From Rostrohypoxylon terebratum (lineage: Eukaryota > Ascomycota > Sordariomycetes > Xylariales > Hypoxylaceae), in contig MU385872.1 in assembly GCA_022497145.1 (NCBI GenBank), positions 1 through 64,000 of the forward strand: a stretch of 64,000 bases of DNA, read 5' to 3'. Under the pieces are notes generated by a model that was given only the letters and a program-made list of their open reading frames with translations, was not told where the DNA came from and ran no database searches. This document shows, in pieces, positions 35,343-47,959 of this stretch (the first letter of the stretch is position 1; every line of letters begins with the position of its first letter). Made by a program: the position numbers and the translations under genes.

Positions 35343-37968
35343 TTGCGTCTAAATAGAGCTAGGCTGGCAGCTATCAATAGTTCAATAGATCGAAGAATTA
35401 AATTAGGTTTCAACGGAACGGTAAAGGTTGATTAGTAGGAGGAATGTCGGATGTGGAAAGATAACGTTTCTGCTAGTGCCGCGTGTTAAATCGGAAAGAA
35501 GCACCAAAAGTTTGGACAGGAGGTTATCAAGAATAGTTGCGACGAAAGTAGTATGGACGGGTGTGAATGTGTGTGTAGTAATGTATGTGTTGTTGACTCC
35601 TGTGTGCCCAACTTGAAGTGTCCCCAGATCCACCATTCGATCCGAGATAGCGAGATTTGTTAATATTAATTAGTTTGGCTGGGATCGTCGTTCATCAAGG
35701 GGGGTCGTTGAATAGCGAAATAACGATACACCACCACGGGCGTCGTAGGCTGGCAGGCTGGCCTCTGGTAGGGAAAGCAACCAGACAAAACTGTTAAATT
35801 TTGCTGTGTTACCCGGTGTTACCCACTATAAACTACCAAAGTAGTGAATTGGACGAAGTTAGTAGGTGTAATAGGTGGTGTACAGTGTTAGGTGGCGGCG
35901 GGATGCGATAAACCATCTAGATACAATCTATCCATAGATCATGGGTGTTTAAAGATTGGAAGCAAGGAAGTTGAATGAAGATGGTACTGGTACTGGTTGA
36001 AAAAAGAGCCGGAAAGAGACCTAGAACCTAGAAACCCTAGAAAGTGTGAAAGTTTGAAAGTAGTATGGCAATATCGACCCTGTCGCACGTCGCACGTGTG
36101 CTTTGTTAGGAATTGGGATTGAAGGTGTGTCGTGTGTCACGTCAGACCTGCTGGTTTAACTTCCTTGTTTTATTTCTGGCCTTGGAGGTTCACGGTTGCG
36201 GGCAGGTGCGAGTCGACTAGCAAATGATTTTGCTATGAATTGGTCGAATTGGTCGTGCAGCAGGTGCAGATCGGCCAGTTTCAGGTACAGAGACTGGAAC
36301 CTTACCCAGGCGGAGCCCGCACTTTTTCATCGAAGTTCAGTCCCGTCCCGAGATTCCCAGTTTCGTTCGACACATCAAATTCTAATGCGCTGTAGTAACG
36401 TCCCTTCACGGGAGTTGAAGCCTCAATATCACGAGAATCGTAAACATCAACTTAGCAGTAGCTAGCTACCACATGCACTGCCTACCTAGTACCTATGGTC
36501 CTATGTTGAGTATGTGCATCATAATGTACTATGCGCATGTGTACATAGTATAGGTAATAAACGTTGGTTTTAATGGGGATCTCCCTGCGAACCCAATCGC
36601 TAAGTAGTATAAGTACTAACTACCAAATTCCTTGTACCTGCACTCCCCTACACCGTGGACCCATGTCTTGTGTAAGGACGAATTGAATTAAGCCCTGGCA
36701 TTGGACCCCTCGGTCCCAGTTTTGTGGTTTCCACCAATCAGGTCATCGTTGAGGTACAGAGAGTCAGAGACCACTCTATTCTTGGCGCGGTACCTTTACG
36801 AAGCACTAGTAAAAGCAACTATACTAATCGTACTAACATGGCAGGGGTGGCGCCTTATCGGAGCTGATGTCCTTGTGCTGACTTCAATACATCAATACAT
36901 ACTACATACCTAACCTCCAAGGCTAGAGACTGTACCCAGGTCTGTACAGTTGACCCTCCTTCTTAAAACGACAGGCGATGTAGTAATAGCGAACATTACA
37001 CCGGCCAAAGCAGATTCCCGCCCTGAACTAAGGCGAGTAAGGCGATAGGGTGATCAGCAAGATATCTGATGTACAAGCACATAGCCGCAGGTCTCGGTCT
37101 CGATTGATCTCCTTTCTCGGCCCCTATTGACCTCTATATTATCAGTGCAACGGCGCATGCTTCAACATATCCCTGGATCCCCCGGGTATCGATAGGTAGT
37201 GTATTGGGTAATCTCCAGCTGATAGCCTATTGCTTCGCCCGAGATCCATTTATATACATAAAGTTGTCCACTGCACTCTACCCAGCTAACTAGCAATTGT
37301 TCAAGCTTTCTATGCGGTCTTCCTCCATCTATAACTTGCTCGCAATATCGATGCTATATTCACCGCTTGCTTGGGTGTCAACAGGGCGCAATCTCGTGTT
37401 TGCTTCGTAAAGGTTTACTAAAAACAAGGCTATGCGGAATATAGGACTCGATCACTTACCCATATACCGACATGAGATTTGTGCAGCTCTAGCCGAAAAA
37501 AAAACTTACAGCGGCGATGGAACTCCAGCTTGTCAAACCGTGCCAAACCCTCCGACGGGGCATGTTTAGCGAGTTGGTAAGGCTGGTCAAACGCCTCAGA
37601 TTAGACGTGCAGAAAGGCGACGTTGGGTGACATCGTAGATTGGGGGCTGCAAGATGGCAGATCTGATGGTGTTGGGCTGACCGGTCAGATTGGATGCGAG
37701 AGACGTACAGCTTAGAATCGTAAATGACATGACCAATCTAGGCAGTCTGATTCAGATAGCATACATATTGTCGTAGCGATCCGTAAGCCCCGTCTATTAT
37801 CACACCAGCGGTGCCGTTCTCGGTCTCATCGGTGTCATCCCACACCTCTGCTCACATTCGGCAAGTTCTACGGGCCGCGAAGCCATATCGGATTTTGAAA
37901 TCCCATCATCGGCAATCGACAAAGTCTTTCAGCCTACCTATCTAGAGATTCTAGAAGAATGATATCGT
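35343..37968. other. Intergenic, 2.6 kb
   Basis: It contains the promoter of the large unknown gene (35,343 to about 36,200) and unassigned sequence up to the end of ALG12. No coding exon was recognised. TACCTA-type motifs occur at 36,480-36,560. Confidence 0.5.
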
Positions 37969-39770
37969 TCATTCCGTTACAGCTCGCCTAGCCTTACCCT
38001 CCCGCATTTTCTTCAGCATATGTATCTTCGGCTCCATCCTCGGGCCGACCCACCAACCACCGGTCAGGGTTATCAAAGTATCCTTGACCCTCCTTACCAA
38101 AGCACCTCTGCCGAATACTTCGTCTTGGCTACTTCTGACGTCGCCTCCCGACGGTCTATCTGGCCTTATTAACTCAACCCCGGCAAACCCTTCCACTACT
38201 CCTACTGTCTCCCAAGAACCGAGAACTTTGCTCGGGTCTTCAGCGAGCACATAGTCGAACTTCTCCCAGAATGCCGGGCTTCGTAGCGAATTCTCGTCTT
38301 CAGTCTTGTCGTAATTGAACGTGATCTCACTAGCGGAATAGACTTCATTAGGATAGTAAGGATGTTGTCCAAACAATGTTACTCCCGTCATACAGGACAG
38401 TACGTCCGTATGAACTGTGATTGTCTGGAGGTCCGAGGACGGTGATGAGGTGACGAGCTTCCGGAGCTCCGAAAGCGCCTCGCCACCCGGGTAATTGAGA
38501 GATGATATGATAAGCATGGCGGCACTGATGCCAAACGAAACAAATACCGAGCCGACAAGTGCAACGGAAGCAAGTAAGAAAACAGTGGATTTGCTGCGCC
38601 TTGCGAATATGTAGTTCGCCGCTAGGGCCGCCGTTGCCGTTAAAGGTGGCGCAATATAGAAGATGAACCGGGCTTCCTTGTGCGGTTGCAAGGAGTATAT
38701 AGCCACGAAAAGGAGACTAGGAACGATCAATGGCAAGGCCTTATCTCGCGTTCCAACGTTCCAGAGCGCGTATGGTATGAGAATAACCGCACTCAGCGGG
38801 TTCGTAAGGATCTTAGGTATGGCAGATGTGAAGTAGTGGTGCCAAGGGGAGACTCCCCATTCGGATGAAGAGCCCAAAATAGCATTATAATAGAATCCCC
38901 ATAGTTCTGGCCACAGCGGTTTCTGCCAGAAATAAGAATCAACGGGTATTGACAAAAGAAGTGACATGGCGAAGAAGACAATGAAGGTAGGAATGATTGT
39001 TCTCAAGGATATATGAGAACGGACTAAGCCATAGAGTGTAACAGTTATGAGGAGAATCGCTAGCTCCGATCGAAACACGGCGGTGGCCATAGTAAGGTTC
39101 CCAATCGCCAGTCTATAGCGCCAGTTTCTCGTCTTTTTATCAGGTTCTCCCATTAGTTGCGAGAATGTCAATGTTGCTATTGGTAATTAACATGAGGTGT
39201 GTCTCAAGCGTGTCGTGGTATGAAAAGGAGGCACTCACTCAAGCCGAAAGCAAACATGTTGGGTAGTGTTCTAGAAGCATAGAATATAACATGAAACTGG
39301 CTCAGTTGCAACAGCGCATACCACCTTGCAGTCGGCCTGCCGAAGGCCCGTTCCACATTTGCCTTGAATACTAACAATGCGCAAGCATTGAAAAGGCCTA
39401 GAAGACCTCTCACGATGAGCTGCGCATACTGGAATCCTACTAGCGCAATGATGGGCTGGCCAATTCCTGCCAGTAGAACTGGACCAATAAATGTTCGAGG
39501 AACGGCGCCTGGGAAATCGAAATGATCATATCGAGATGAGAGTCGATTATATACATTTGTAGTTGGCGTCCCATATACGAGGATATCATGTGTTGCTTGG
39601 ATGTTGAAAGACTCTTCGACCTTGGTGTAAGGCGCCACCAAAAGGTGTATAAGAATCAGAGTTGGTATTGCCAATGATAACAGTACATCTGTAATGATCG
39701 TCAGGGCGCTTATTCAACCTATCTTACAGAGCTCGTCCTCATAGACCAATTGCATACCGAAGGCTGCCAT
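37969..39770 (-). CDS. ALG12: ALG12-type dolichyl-P-mannose:alpha-1,6-mannosyltransferase (GT22), 566 aa
   Basis: Adds the eighth mannose to the lipid-linked N-glycan precursor in the ER lumen. Exons: 39770-39728, 39688-39239 and 39176-37969. The short first exon gives MAAFGMQLVYEDEL. The luminal catalytic loop APYTKVEESFNIQATHDIL follows the first helix. FDFPGAVPRTFIGP and RTLPNMFAFGL are GT22 blocks, and the family hallmark QPHKEARFIFY is present. About ten hydrophobic helices span the protein. The second exon junction (TTG A|CA) restores FGLTTLTFSQL. Length fits the family. Head-to-head with YOS1, another ER/Golgi gene, 480 bp away. Confidence 0.94.
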
Positions 39771-40250
39771 CTTAGAAGCAGGCGCATTTAAATCTGAAAT
39801 CGTTGAGATAAATTCATAAATGAGTGGCGGCAATGGAAACCATATCGTCAAAGCATCGTTATTGATGGACCTGTCGCATTACGTACGATTTCAACTTTCT
39901 TTTATTTCAAGATATTGATCTTTGTGTAATCGAGTTGATGAGTACAGATTACCCAGGTCCCATGTACCATCGTACCTGCATACTAGGTAATGTGAACTGC
40001 TGTGGCTGGCGCAGATGTGTATGTGGCTGGGTGAGTCTAACAAGGTTAAGCTTCAATTCCATTTGGTAGACAGGTTGTGCAACCTGTCGCCGCACCGTTG
40101 ACACCTGTCACCTGTCACCTGTCAGTTACGTACCTCTTTAGGACAACCAGGCATTTCTATGGTCATAGTTCAACAGTCAACTAGCAAGTCGCACGCCTCC
40201 TTACCTCACAACCTGATTTCCTGCACGCTTCCCAATCCAAGTTTGCCAAA
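39771..40250. other. Divergent promoter, ALG12/YOS1
   Basis: The 480 bp separate the two start codons. A tandem CACCTGT repeat (ACACCTGTCACCTGTCACCT) lies at about 40098-40120. No gene was seen. Confidence 0.55.
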
Positions 40251-40708
40251 ATGCTGCTCCTAGGGAATCTCCTTTACGGTAGGAGACCGCTTCTTTGAGA
40301 CTCGATGAAGATTTAACAGCTGACGCGACAGTACAGTCTCGATTCTCCTCGTAAACGCGATCGCGATCTTATCCGAAGACCGTTTCTTAGCACGAAGTAT
40401 GCGCCCGCTCGCCCTCTATGCTACGCTCGACACATAGACCTATATTAACCAGTCCTGTTTAATAGTAAATCTTTCATCTGCCTCCTACGATCCTGCATTT
40501 GGCGCCGGCCCCGATTCCCAAAGCGTAAAGGCGAAGGTCATCAACTTGATTGCCAGCGTACGGACACTGATGAGGAGTATGTGTGCCGAATCCCTTTGCA
40601 TGCGGACCATTGTCGCATAGGCCAAAATACACAAGACTAACCGAAACCCTAGTCCCGCTAATAGCGATAAATACGTTAATAATAATCTACGAGCTAGTCT
40701 TAGGCTAA
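40251..40708 (+). CDS. YOS1: Yos1/IER3IP1-like ER-Golgi transport protein, 84 aa, four exons
   Basis: A small membrane protein of the Yip1-Yif1 complex, needed for ER-to-Golgi vesicle traffic. Exons: 40251-40278, 40337-40396, 40466-40576 and 40653-40708; all three introns interrupt the frame in phase 1 and the join is exact. The first helix and signature are LLYVSILLVNAIAILSEDRF, followed by LAR. The second part is SYDPAFG, then VKAKVINLIASVRTLMRIP, ending in a second hydrophobic helix LIAINTLIIIYELVLG at the C-terminus. Length is within the family range (about 80-90 aa). The exons are too short to appear as ORFs. Divergent from ALG12. Confidence 0.95.
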
Positions 40709-41257
40709 GGCTAAGAGGTGGGAATAATTATGAGGAAGAACTACGAGAATATCCACACGAGAGTACATTCGATTTGACATAGGCGTTCAGGTATATGTAT
40801 ACTTCGGTTTGGCAGGGCATGGTCAATAAAAGATCGGGATGACGAAAAGTCCTGTTACGCATAGGGGTCAAAGTCAAAATGACATCGCATACCATGTCAA
40901 TGATATTGTATTAGGGTTACGGCCAAATTGATGGCTTTGATGGTTATCGAGTGTTTTCCCTACGGCTTCTCTGCCTGGCCTTATATACAATATCCATAGT
41001 GCTATGAGCAGACCCAACTCTCGCGATGGAGAGAGCTGTGTCAGGCTGTCGTAATAGCAGCCTTGCTCCACAGAGTATTCAGGCGAACATCAGCTTTGGC
41101 GCTTGTCCTTCGTAAATGCTCAAGAATTGGTGAATTTCTTTTTTTTGATACTCCCAGAACTCCATATATGCCACACCCCCCCATGCCGGTTTACGTAGGC
41201 ATGTGGGCAAATATACCGTCGAATTGTGAACCCCGCAACTCCAAATAATGGGTATCC
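40709..41257. other. Intergenic between YOS1 and creB
   Basis: Two convergent genes end here. No gene was seen. Confidence 0.5.
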
Positions 41258-43717
41258 TCACGAGAGGTTGCCATGGCTCTTCTTCCGACCAAGGCTAAAG
41301 CTGAAGCTCTTCTTGAGCCTGATATGTGGCTCTGGCTTATCGTGGGCGTGTGCCGCACTATCTCCGCTATGCCCATTTTCGGAAACATCTAAGCTATCCC
41401 GTTTCGTCCTGTCTTTGCTGAGGAAGCCGAAGCTTTTCCTAGATATGGATTTGCTACCTTTGTTTGGCTTTGGTAGAGATGGGACGCTGTCGTCTTGCTC
41501 ATTACGTTTGGCTTCTTCTTCCTCGGCTATCTTCTTACTTTCCTCGAGAGCTTTTCTTAAGTCCTCTTCTTCCGTCTTACGAGCTTCACGCAAGCGTAGA
41601 GAGGACTCTTTACGCAACTTCTCCCTGGCCTTTAGCTCTTCCTTCTCCGCCACTTTCCTCGCTTTTTCTTGGGCTTTGGCTTCCTTCTTTTCTCGGCTCT
41701 TCTCCTCTTTGGACTTTGATTCTCTCTTGACTGTATTCGTTCGCGCCGGAAGTGGCGGAACGGATGGTGCTGCACCATCAACCTGAGGTGGTAACGCCGG
41801 CGAAGGAATGGTTGAATCGATGATTATGTTAGGTGCAGTAGCAGCATGGTCTAGGGTCAACCCTTCGGGTTCCTCATGCGGTCGGTTCGGTTGTGTTAGC
41901 TGCCTTGATAATTCGGGGATATGCCCGTTCGGTCCATCCTCCTGAGCAACCCCGGCTTTCTCACTAGCTATCCTAACTTCCTCCAGACCTTCAGCCTCCT
42001 GTTCGGCTCGCACTTTTTCAAAAGTGGTTTCTTGATAGAAAAGCACGTATGCACAGGCCATACCCGGTTTATCGCCAAAAAAGTTCCTAACATAATGCTT
42101 ATCAACCGGCTCGACCATCTCGTCATCGAACAAGAGCCAACCTCGGTCTTCCGTTTTGATAACCGAAACATAATGTCCATGGTACGCGTTGCCGCCAATG
42201 TGAATAACGACAGCATATAGTTCATATAACCGGTCTGGATCTTCGGCATCCTCGGTCGTGTTGAACATTCGTAGTTGATACGGGTAAACCACACGATGGA
42301 ACAGTTTCTGTAATCGACTATAGTCTTCAGTATACTTAAACCTTTTCAGGTGTAATGCTAGCACCTTAGGTAAGCGTTTAATCTTCATGCGCTTTTCAGC
42401 TTCTTGCAAGCCTCCACAATGGTCGCAATGAAACTTATTCCTTTCACAAAGCATCTCCTCGGCCGAGAACTTCTGCAAGCAAGAAGTCACCGAGGTGTGC
42501 TCCTCTAAGTCGATCGATAAATCAAGGAATGTCTCGTCTCGTTGTGAAGCGGTCTCGCAGGTGAGGCATTTTGTTTCTGATGTTAACACCCCTTCGAAAA
42601 TATCGTGCACCCAACCCGTTCCTGGGGAATTTATACCATTTGAAGTAGTCTTAGCGACTGCTCCTAAGGCAGCTTTAAGAGATTCTTCGACACCGTCCTT
42701 GCCAAGGAGCGCTTGTTCGCTCAGGAGGCGCTTGGCTGTGTTCTCTACATTGGATATGATGTCGTTCAATACAAGCCCATAGAATTCGTGGGCGTCTTGG
42801 TGCATCGAATTTCGGAACATTTCGTTGTCCCGCTTGAAAATCTCGAGAAATCGCTGTGGGCTGAGAACGCCCGTGCGAACCGTACTATCAACCAGTGCCA
42901 TGAAGATATCCCTTAGACCTGTGAACGTGCATTCATCCATACCGAAAGTTTCGTTGCTTTCTTGTGCCAGTTCTAATATGGGACCCTTGAGCATGGCTTG
43001 CTTCTTTTTGTACTCGGGAGTGTCTGGCTTATCCTCGGGTCGGATTGGCTGGGGTTGGCCAGAATTGATCTGTTTCCTTCGCTCCATGGCTTCCGCCGCG
43101 GTAAGACCTTTCTTATGTCCATTTGCGCCTCCATATGCGCTTCCATTCACAGCCGGTGCTCTTATTTGAACATTGACTCTAGGACGGTTGCCGTTCGGAG
43201 TACTCGATGGCGACAAAGGTGGAAATTTCAAGACTTGTTCTCGGAAGGGGACGGTATAATACAAAGCTTGGACGATCGAGTTGCAATAACTATGGTTTGG
43301 TTAGAGTAAGATTCTCTCAAAGTGTAGAGTGCGTAGTCTCACCAAGTATTACCAAACTATACAATCCAGGTCAGTATCATGATACATTTTGTGAGGTGGC
43401 ATGGTGTATTTATAAACAAGACTTACGTTTTCCATTCCAAAGAACTTGTCGCTTCCATCTTGCCTAAGTGTGCCAGTATTCTGGAGCATCTTCTCTAATG
43501 GAGTTAACTCCGGAGTATGCTCTTCTTTCTTCTTTTGCGCATCTTTACCTGCCGAACCAGACGCCGCCTAGCATCGCGTCAGCATACCTAGCACTACACT
43601 AATAGCTTAAGGGCCCAGACGCTCTTCATTGTAAAGGAGCGCCTTTGGAATAAAAAAGCCCATGATTTGGCAACTTACGGCGGTGCCAGATTTCCATATA
43701 TTTAGGAAACTCGCCAT
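41258..43717 (-). CDS. creB: Ubiquitin-specific protease, CreB / USP12-USP46 / Ubp9-13 type, 741 aa
   Basis: A cysteine deubiquitinase. In Aspergillus CreB works with the WD40 partner CreC in carbon catabolite repression. Exons: 43717-43679, 43567-43427, 43356-43343 (14 nt) and 43289-41258. The start MASFLNIWKSG and the block DGSDKFFGMENFGNTCYCNS are typical. The catalytic Cys65 codon is split TG|T over the third intron. Two CxxC pairs (CLTC, CDHC) form the structural zinc site. The His box is YHGHYVSVI, with WLLFDDEMV after it. The C-terminal third is a highly charged coiled coil (KSKEEKSREKKEAKAQEKAR) and a basic tail, as in CreB. Residue order and coiled coil favour creB over a generic USP. 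Confidence 0.94.
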
Positions 43718-44450
43718 TGTTAATACACAAGCGACCGAATTAAAGGAGTAGCGCAAGTTCGGTCAGGACGAGCCAGCGTCGAAGCGCGGCGGAAGGTCAG
43801 CAGGGTGTGATAAAATCGACAGCGACAGTCATCCGAAGGGTTCTTTTTCTTCACGATAATCAACGATGAATAGTTAATTCACTACATAAAAGAAGTGATT
43901 TGGCGCTCTAGAAAGCGTATTATCAGCGCAGGTAATTCGTTGTATCTATTCGTCGCTTCGGCTTTCAATATCCACCGGATCGTCAATCAGATAGGTAGCT
44001 TCAGTAACGAATAGTGTGGTGTTCGTCTAGGTAAGGGTCGGCAAGTTTCTTTGTATTCGGTGCAGGTATAGGGCCGACTTTTTAAACAGAGGAAAGCAAT
44101 AAGATGACAAATGATGTGTCAAGTGAGTAAGGCTCGTGCGAGCGTTCAAGGTTGTAAATTTGTAAAAGAAATCGCCAGCGAAGAATCGAAGGAAGAAGCG
44201 AGTGACGGGTGCTGGATTTCAAGAGGGAGGAGGATTCCAGGATCAATTATTCGATCGGGTCGGGGATTGGATGTATTGGAAGGTACCTGGCCAGTTGACG
44301 AGGTTAGACAAAGTACGTGCGAATGTACCTGGCAAATGTACCTACCAAATGTACATGTTGGAACTTGGACAATGGAAGGACCCGGGGAAAGTTGAATGTA
44401 AGTACTGACCGGGTGGCTATTGCCGCTGGCCGTGCCACTGAGTAACCTAT

Positions 44451-44485
44451 GTAGGTCCTAGGACCTACCTACCTAAGGTAGGTAT
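44451..44485. repeat. CCTAGG palindrome cluster
   Basis: TAGGTCCTAGGACCTA is a 16-base perfect palindrome, followed by CCTACCTAAGGTAGG, another near-palindrome. It could fold into a small cruciform or hairpin. Confidence 0.7.
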
Positions 44486-45060
44486 GAATCAACCTGCGCC
44501 TGCCGATAAGTACATCCGCTGACCTGTTACAACTTACTACTAACCAAACACCTCCATTTTAGTACTTTAAAAGCCTGGAGATTTCGAAAAGATGGGGTAA
44601 TAGTGCTTAGCCCTAGTGTCTTCTCGGACTAACACCCTTTTGTATCTCCACTGACCGAGGAGGGCAGTGGGCGGGCAGTGGGCAGTGGGCAGTGAACAAA
44701 GCGGACAACGGTTCTTGATTCAAGTTTTATTATGAATATCGTCGTGTGTTCGGCATCTCTGATCCCACAGGTTGTCCTAGATATACTAAAAGTATATACA
44801 GCAATACGTAGTATCTATATACGTCCATAATTATTATATACTACATACTACATAGGTAGGTAATGTCAATATTGTCGTAACTTATAAGTCATCAATCTGC
44901 AATATTCCAATTGAGTTATGGTTTCTTCCATTACTTTAGCCCATAGGTTAAGTTCGTCGGATGTGAAGATTAGACAAACTATATGTAGGTAGGTAGGGAC
45001 AAACTTTAAATTTATTAACTTTGTTTCATTGTTTTACTAATTCGCTTACCTCTACTACCT

Positions 45061-45090
45061 ACATAGTAGGACCTAGGACCTAGGTAGTAA
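45061..45090. repeat. CCTAGG palindrome cluster
   Basis: Two overlapping CCTAGG cores within AGGACCTAGGACCTAGGTAG, using the same motif vocabulary as at 44451 and 59232. Confidence 0.7.
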
Positions 45091-47959
45091 TCTATTAAAA
45101 AGGAAACAGTTTGAAAATGAAAATAATACAACCACATTTGCTGAATACCTACATAGTATTAGGCATTAGAAGACAGACAACTGGCCAAAAACCTCATCCA
45201 TCTCAAGGTTACTACTCTCTCTGCCGAATCGTGCTTAGTTGTGCTGGATCTTGGACCGAAAGTTACGATTAAGTCTCTTAGTTTTCCGACATGACAACCA
45301 GTCGGGCTTCCGATCCGATTCCAAAAACGGCAGTTTTCCCATTTCAATAAAGGGGATTCGTCACGAACTGCGAACTGCGAACTGCGAGCCACCCGGTGTC
45401 CAGGTCCCTAGAGCACTACATAGTGCACTGAGGCTTGATATTCTAGCGCTAGCTTCGTCTTTCAGTCGTCTTCCAATCTTTCAAGATAGGTATATCCAAG
45501 ATATCCAAGATATCCAATAGGCCTCGACCACTATCCACTCCTCTCCTCTCGTTTCCTCACTGATCTTCTGATCTTACCTATCAACCCAACAATTATTTAG
45601 GCACTGTTCGCTCGTTTTTAACTCGGAGATTTCCTACTCAGAATTTCCCATCTACGTACTATCTTCCGTAGCAATCGGAGCTTTCTACTTCATACAGTAC
45701 TACAACCTTGAAATATTGCCATCTATCAGGTCTCATGTTACAATTGGCAAGCGGCGAGATCGCTAAGTGGGGGGGGTGAACCGGGGGATCATTTCTGGGA
45801 ATTCTCACTTGATGTCTCACCAGCTCCGCTTGCCACGCTCCCAGACAAGCCAAGGCGTCATCAAGGCTTTGTGGTTCGACAGTCCAACAAGTTCTAGACT
45901 AGAATTGGAAGGTGATCACCACAAACCAACTAGGGGCTCGCTGGTCCCAATGCTACGGATACGGGCCAAGAACCCCATCATTTCTCGGTCTCCCAGCTAT
46001 GAGATGGATGGCGATGAGATGGTATTGATATAAAAAAGACAAGCCCAACTTCGAAAGTTGACGAAGCAGTGACACCACTCTCGACCTAGGACCTAGGTAC
46101 GTATCCAACGCTGTACTGCTGCGCTGCCATAATCGTCATCGCAGTAGGTTGTAAGACGGTAACACGCGTCTCGCTGCCGCAGATCATATCGGGCTACTTC
46201 TCCGCAAGGCATCGCTTCCCTGCTAGCTTGGCATAGTAGTGTGCCTACTAACTAATCTAGGACAATCTGATTGTCAAATCTTGTGGGGTTATACCCGCCA
46301 ACAACGCTGGTGACGGACAGGTATGGAGGAAAACCCATATACATAAGTACGAATGGTCATACGCATCAGAACGGGGATGGTTCGCAAGCTGGGACCCGAA
46401 CCTTGATTACCCTGATCAACTTGATGCGGTCCTGCAAGGGCTCTCGAAAGGCAGTCTGGCCCCCTTAGGTGCCTTGGATGGGCTGACGGACGCACTCGGC
46501 CGAGATTGGCATCTCGATTATTACAGGCGAAAACTGCGAGACGCCGATTTGTCACTGATAAAACGCCCAGACATTTGCATCCCTTCCACCACCATCTGCA
46601 TATTGGAAGGATTCTTATACTTATATGAAGGTCTGCCCAGAGGCTACCAACGGGAGGGACCTGAGGTTACACACTGATTAAAGCATGGCTGCCGTTGGCT
46701 AATGCCGCTTGGGATTTCTTGTCACAAAGACAAAACCGAGGAAGCGCCGCCTTGCATTTGGAGCGACCAACGAGCAAACCCGTCACGAGCAGTGTGGTTG
46801 CGCACTGCGCGGAACTGCGCGATGACGGAAACCGAACCATAGCTATGCCCAAGTCCATGTGGCAGGCCTGCAAGGGCTGACATGCTTCGATCTCCCTCAT
46901 AAGGCGTCTTCTAGAAGCCAACGATATCTCGTGGGTTACAATACCGCGCGCGTGCAACCCCAAGCTGATGCACCTGAGGGCATTTTCCAAGGACGAGGTT
47001 CGAAGCAGCCCATCATGGAGTGGCTGAAACCCCCACCTCGACCAATAGTAGTTGTCATTATAGCCTACTTTATATTATCGGTGCCAAACCGTTCTACTTC
47101 GGATGTATCGCTACCCATCAGTAAGACAACCAATAGCCGCAATCCTACTTCCAAGGCATCGGGCAGATACTTAGGTACTATATATACCGGCATACCCGTA
47201 TTCTGTTGGGAAATATCTCACATTTCGGTAAAGATCATTTCAAAAAAAAATTGCCTCAGCGTGTAGCTACTATGATTAATAACTGACTTGCACTGCTCAA
47301 GATTCATCATACGTAGTCGCCAAATTTTACGATTATTCTGACAGTAAATAGGCAATTAACCTAACGACAGAACCCAAAAATACTCAAATTGTAGAAAGCC
47401 ACAAAGTGTTACAAGGGGTCGGGGAAGAAGAAGCTCGATTAGAAATCCTCGACCTATTATTATTCCCTTTATCATCGTCCTAGTAAAATCCTAGGTAAGT
47501 CCGGGTGCTTTCCTAGACCTGTGATACCTTCAATTTTCATGGCATCGAAACTTACTTCGGATACTTACCTGCATATCAAATCCCTATCATTGAGTATGTA
47601 CTCGGTAACACATTGAAATTGAGCTAACATCCGTTATAACCGGTAAAGGATTGATACCCACAACAACGATTATTCAATAGGCATGACATGAGGACGAGTT
47701 GAGATGTTCATAGATTTACCTAAGTAGATTACAATATACAGTGGCCTCCAGGCCGTTGCACATACATATCCATGCTATTGCAGTCTTACAACTTCGGGCG
47801 ATAGGAGAGTTACTGAGACAGAAGATGGCTATGTACCTACGTAACACGGCAAGGTAGTCATTACAAACTCCCCAGAATCGGAGTCGACCCTACGTAAACT
47901 TGACAGTCGATCAGATCAGCCAACCTAGCACCCAATTGTTCTATCACGTCATGTGTCAC

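Larger units (their letters stand above)
43718..47959. other. Intergenic, 4.2 kb, gene-poor
   Basis: No recognisable gene. It has CCTAGG-type clusters at 44451-44485, 45061-45090 and 46081-46106, a GGGCAGT run at about 44665-44695, and an ATCCAAGAT repeat at about 45492-45517. A frame at 46258-46677 is open for 139 codons but has no start codon (see findings). Nothing else is supportable. Confidence 0.5.
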
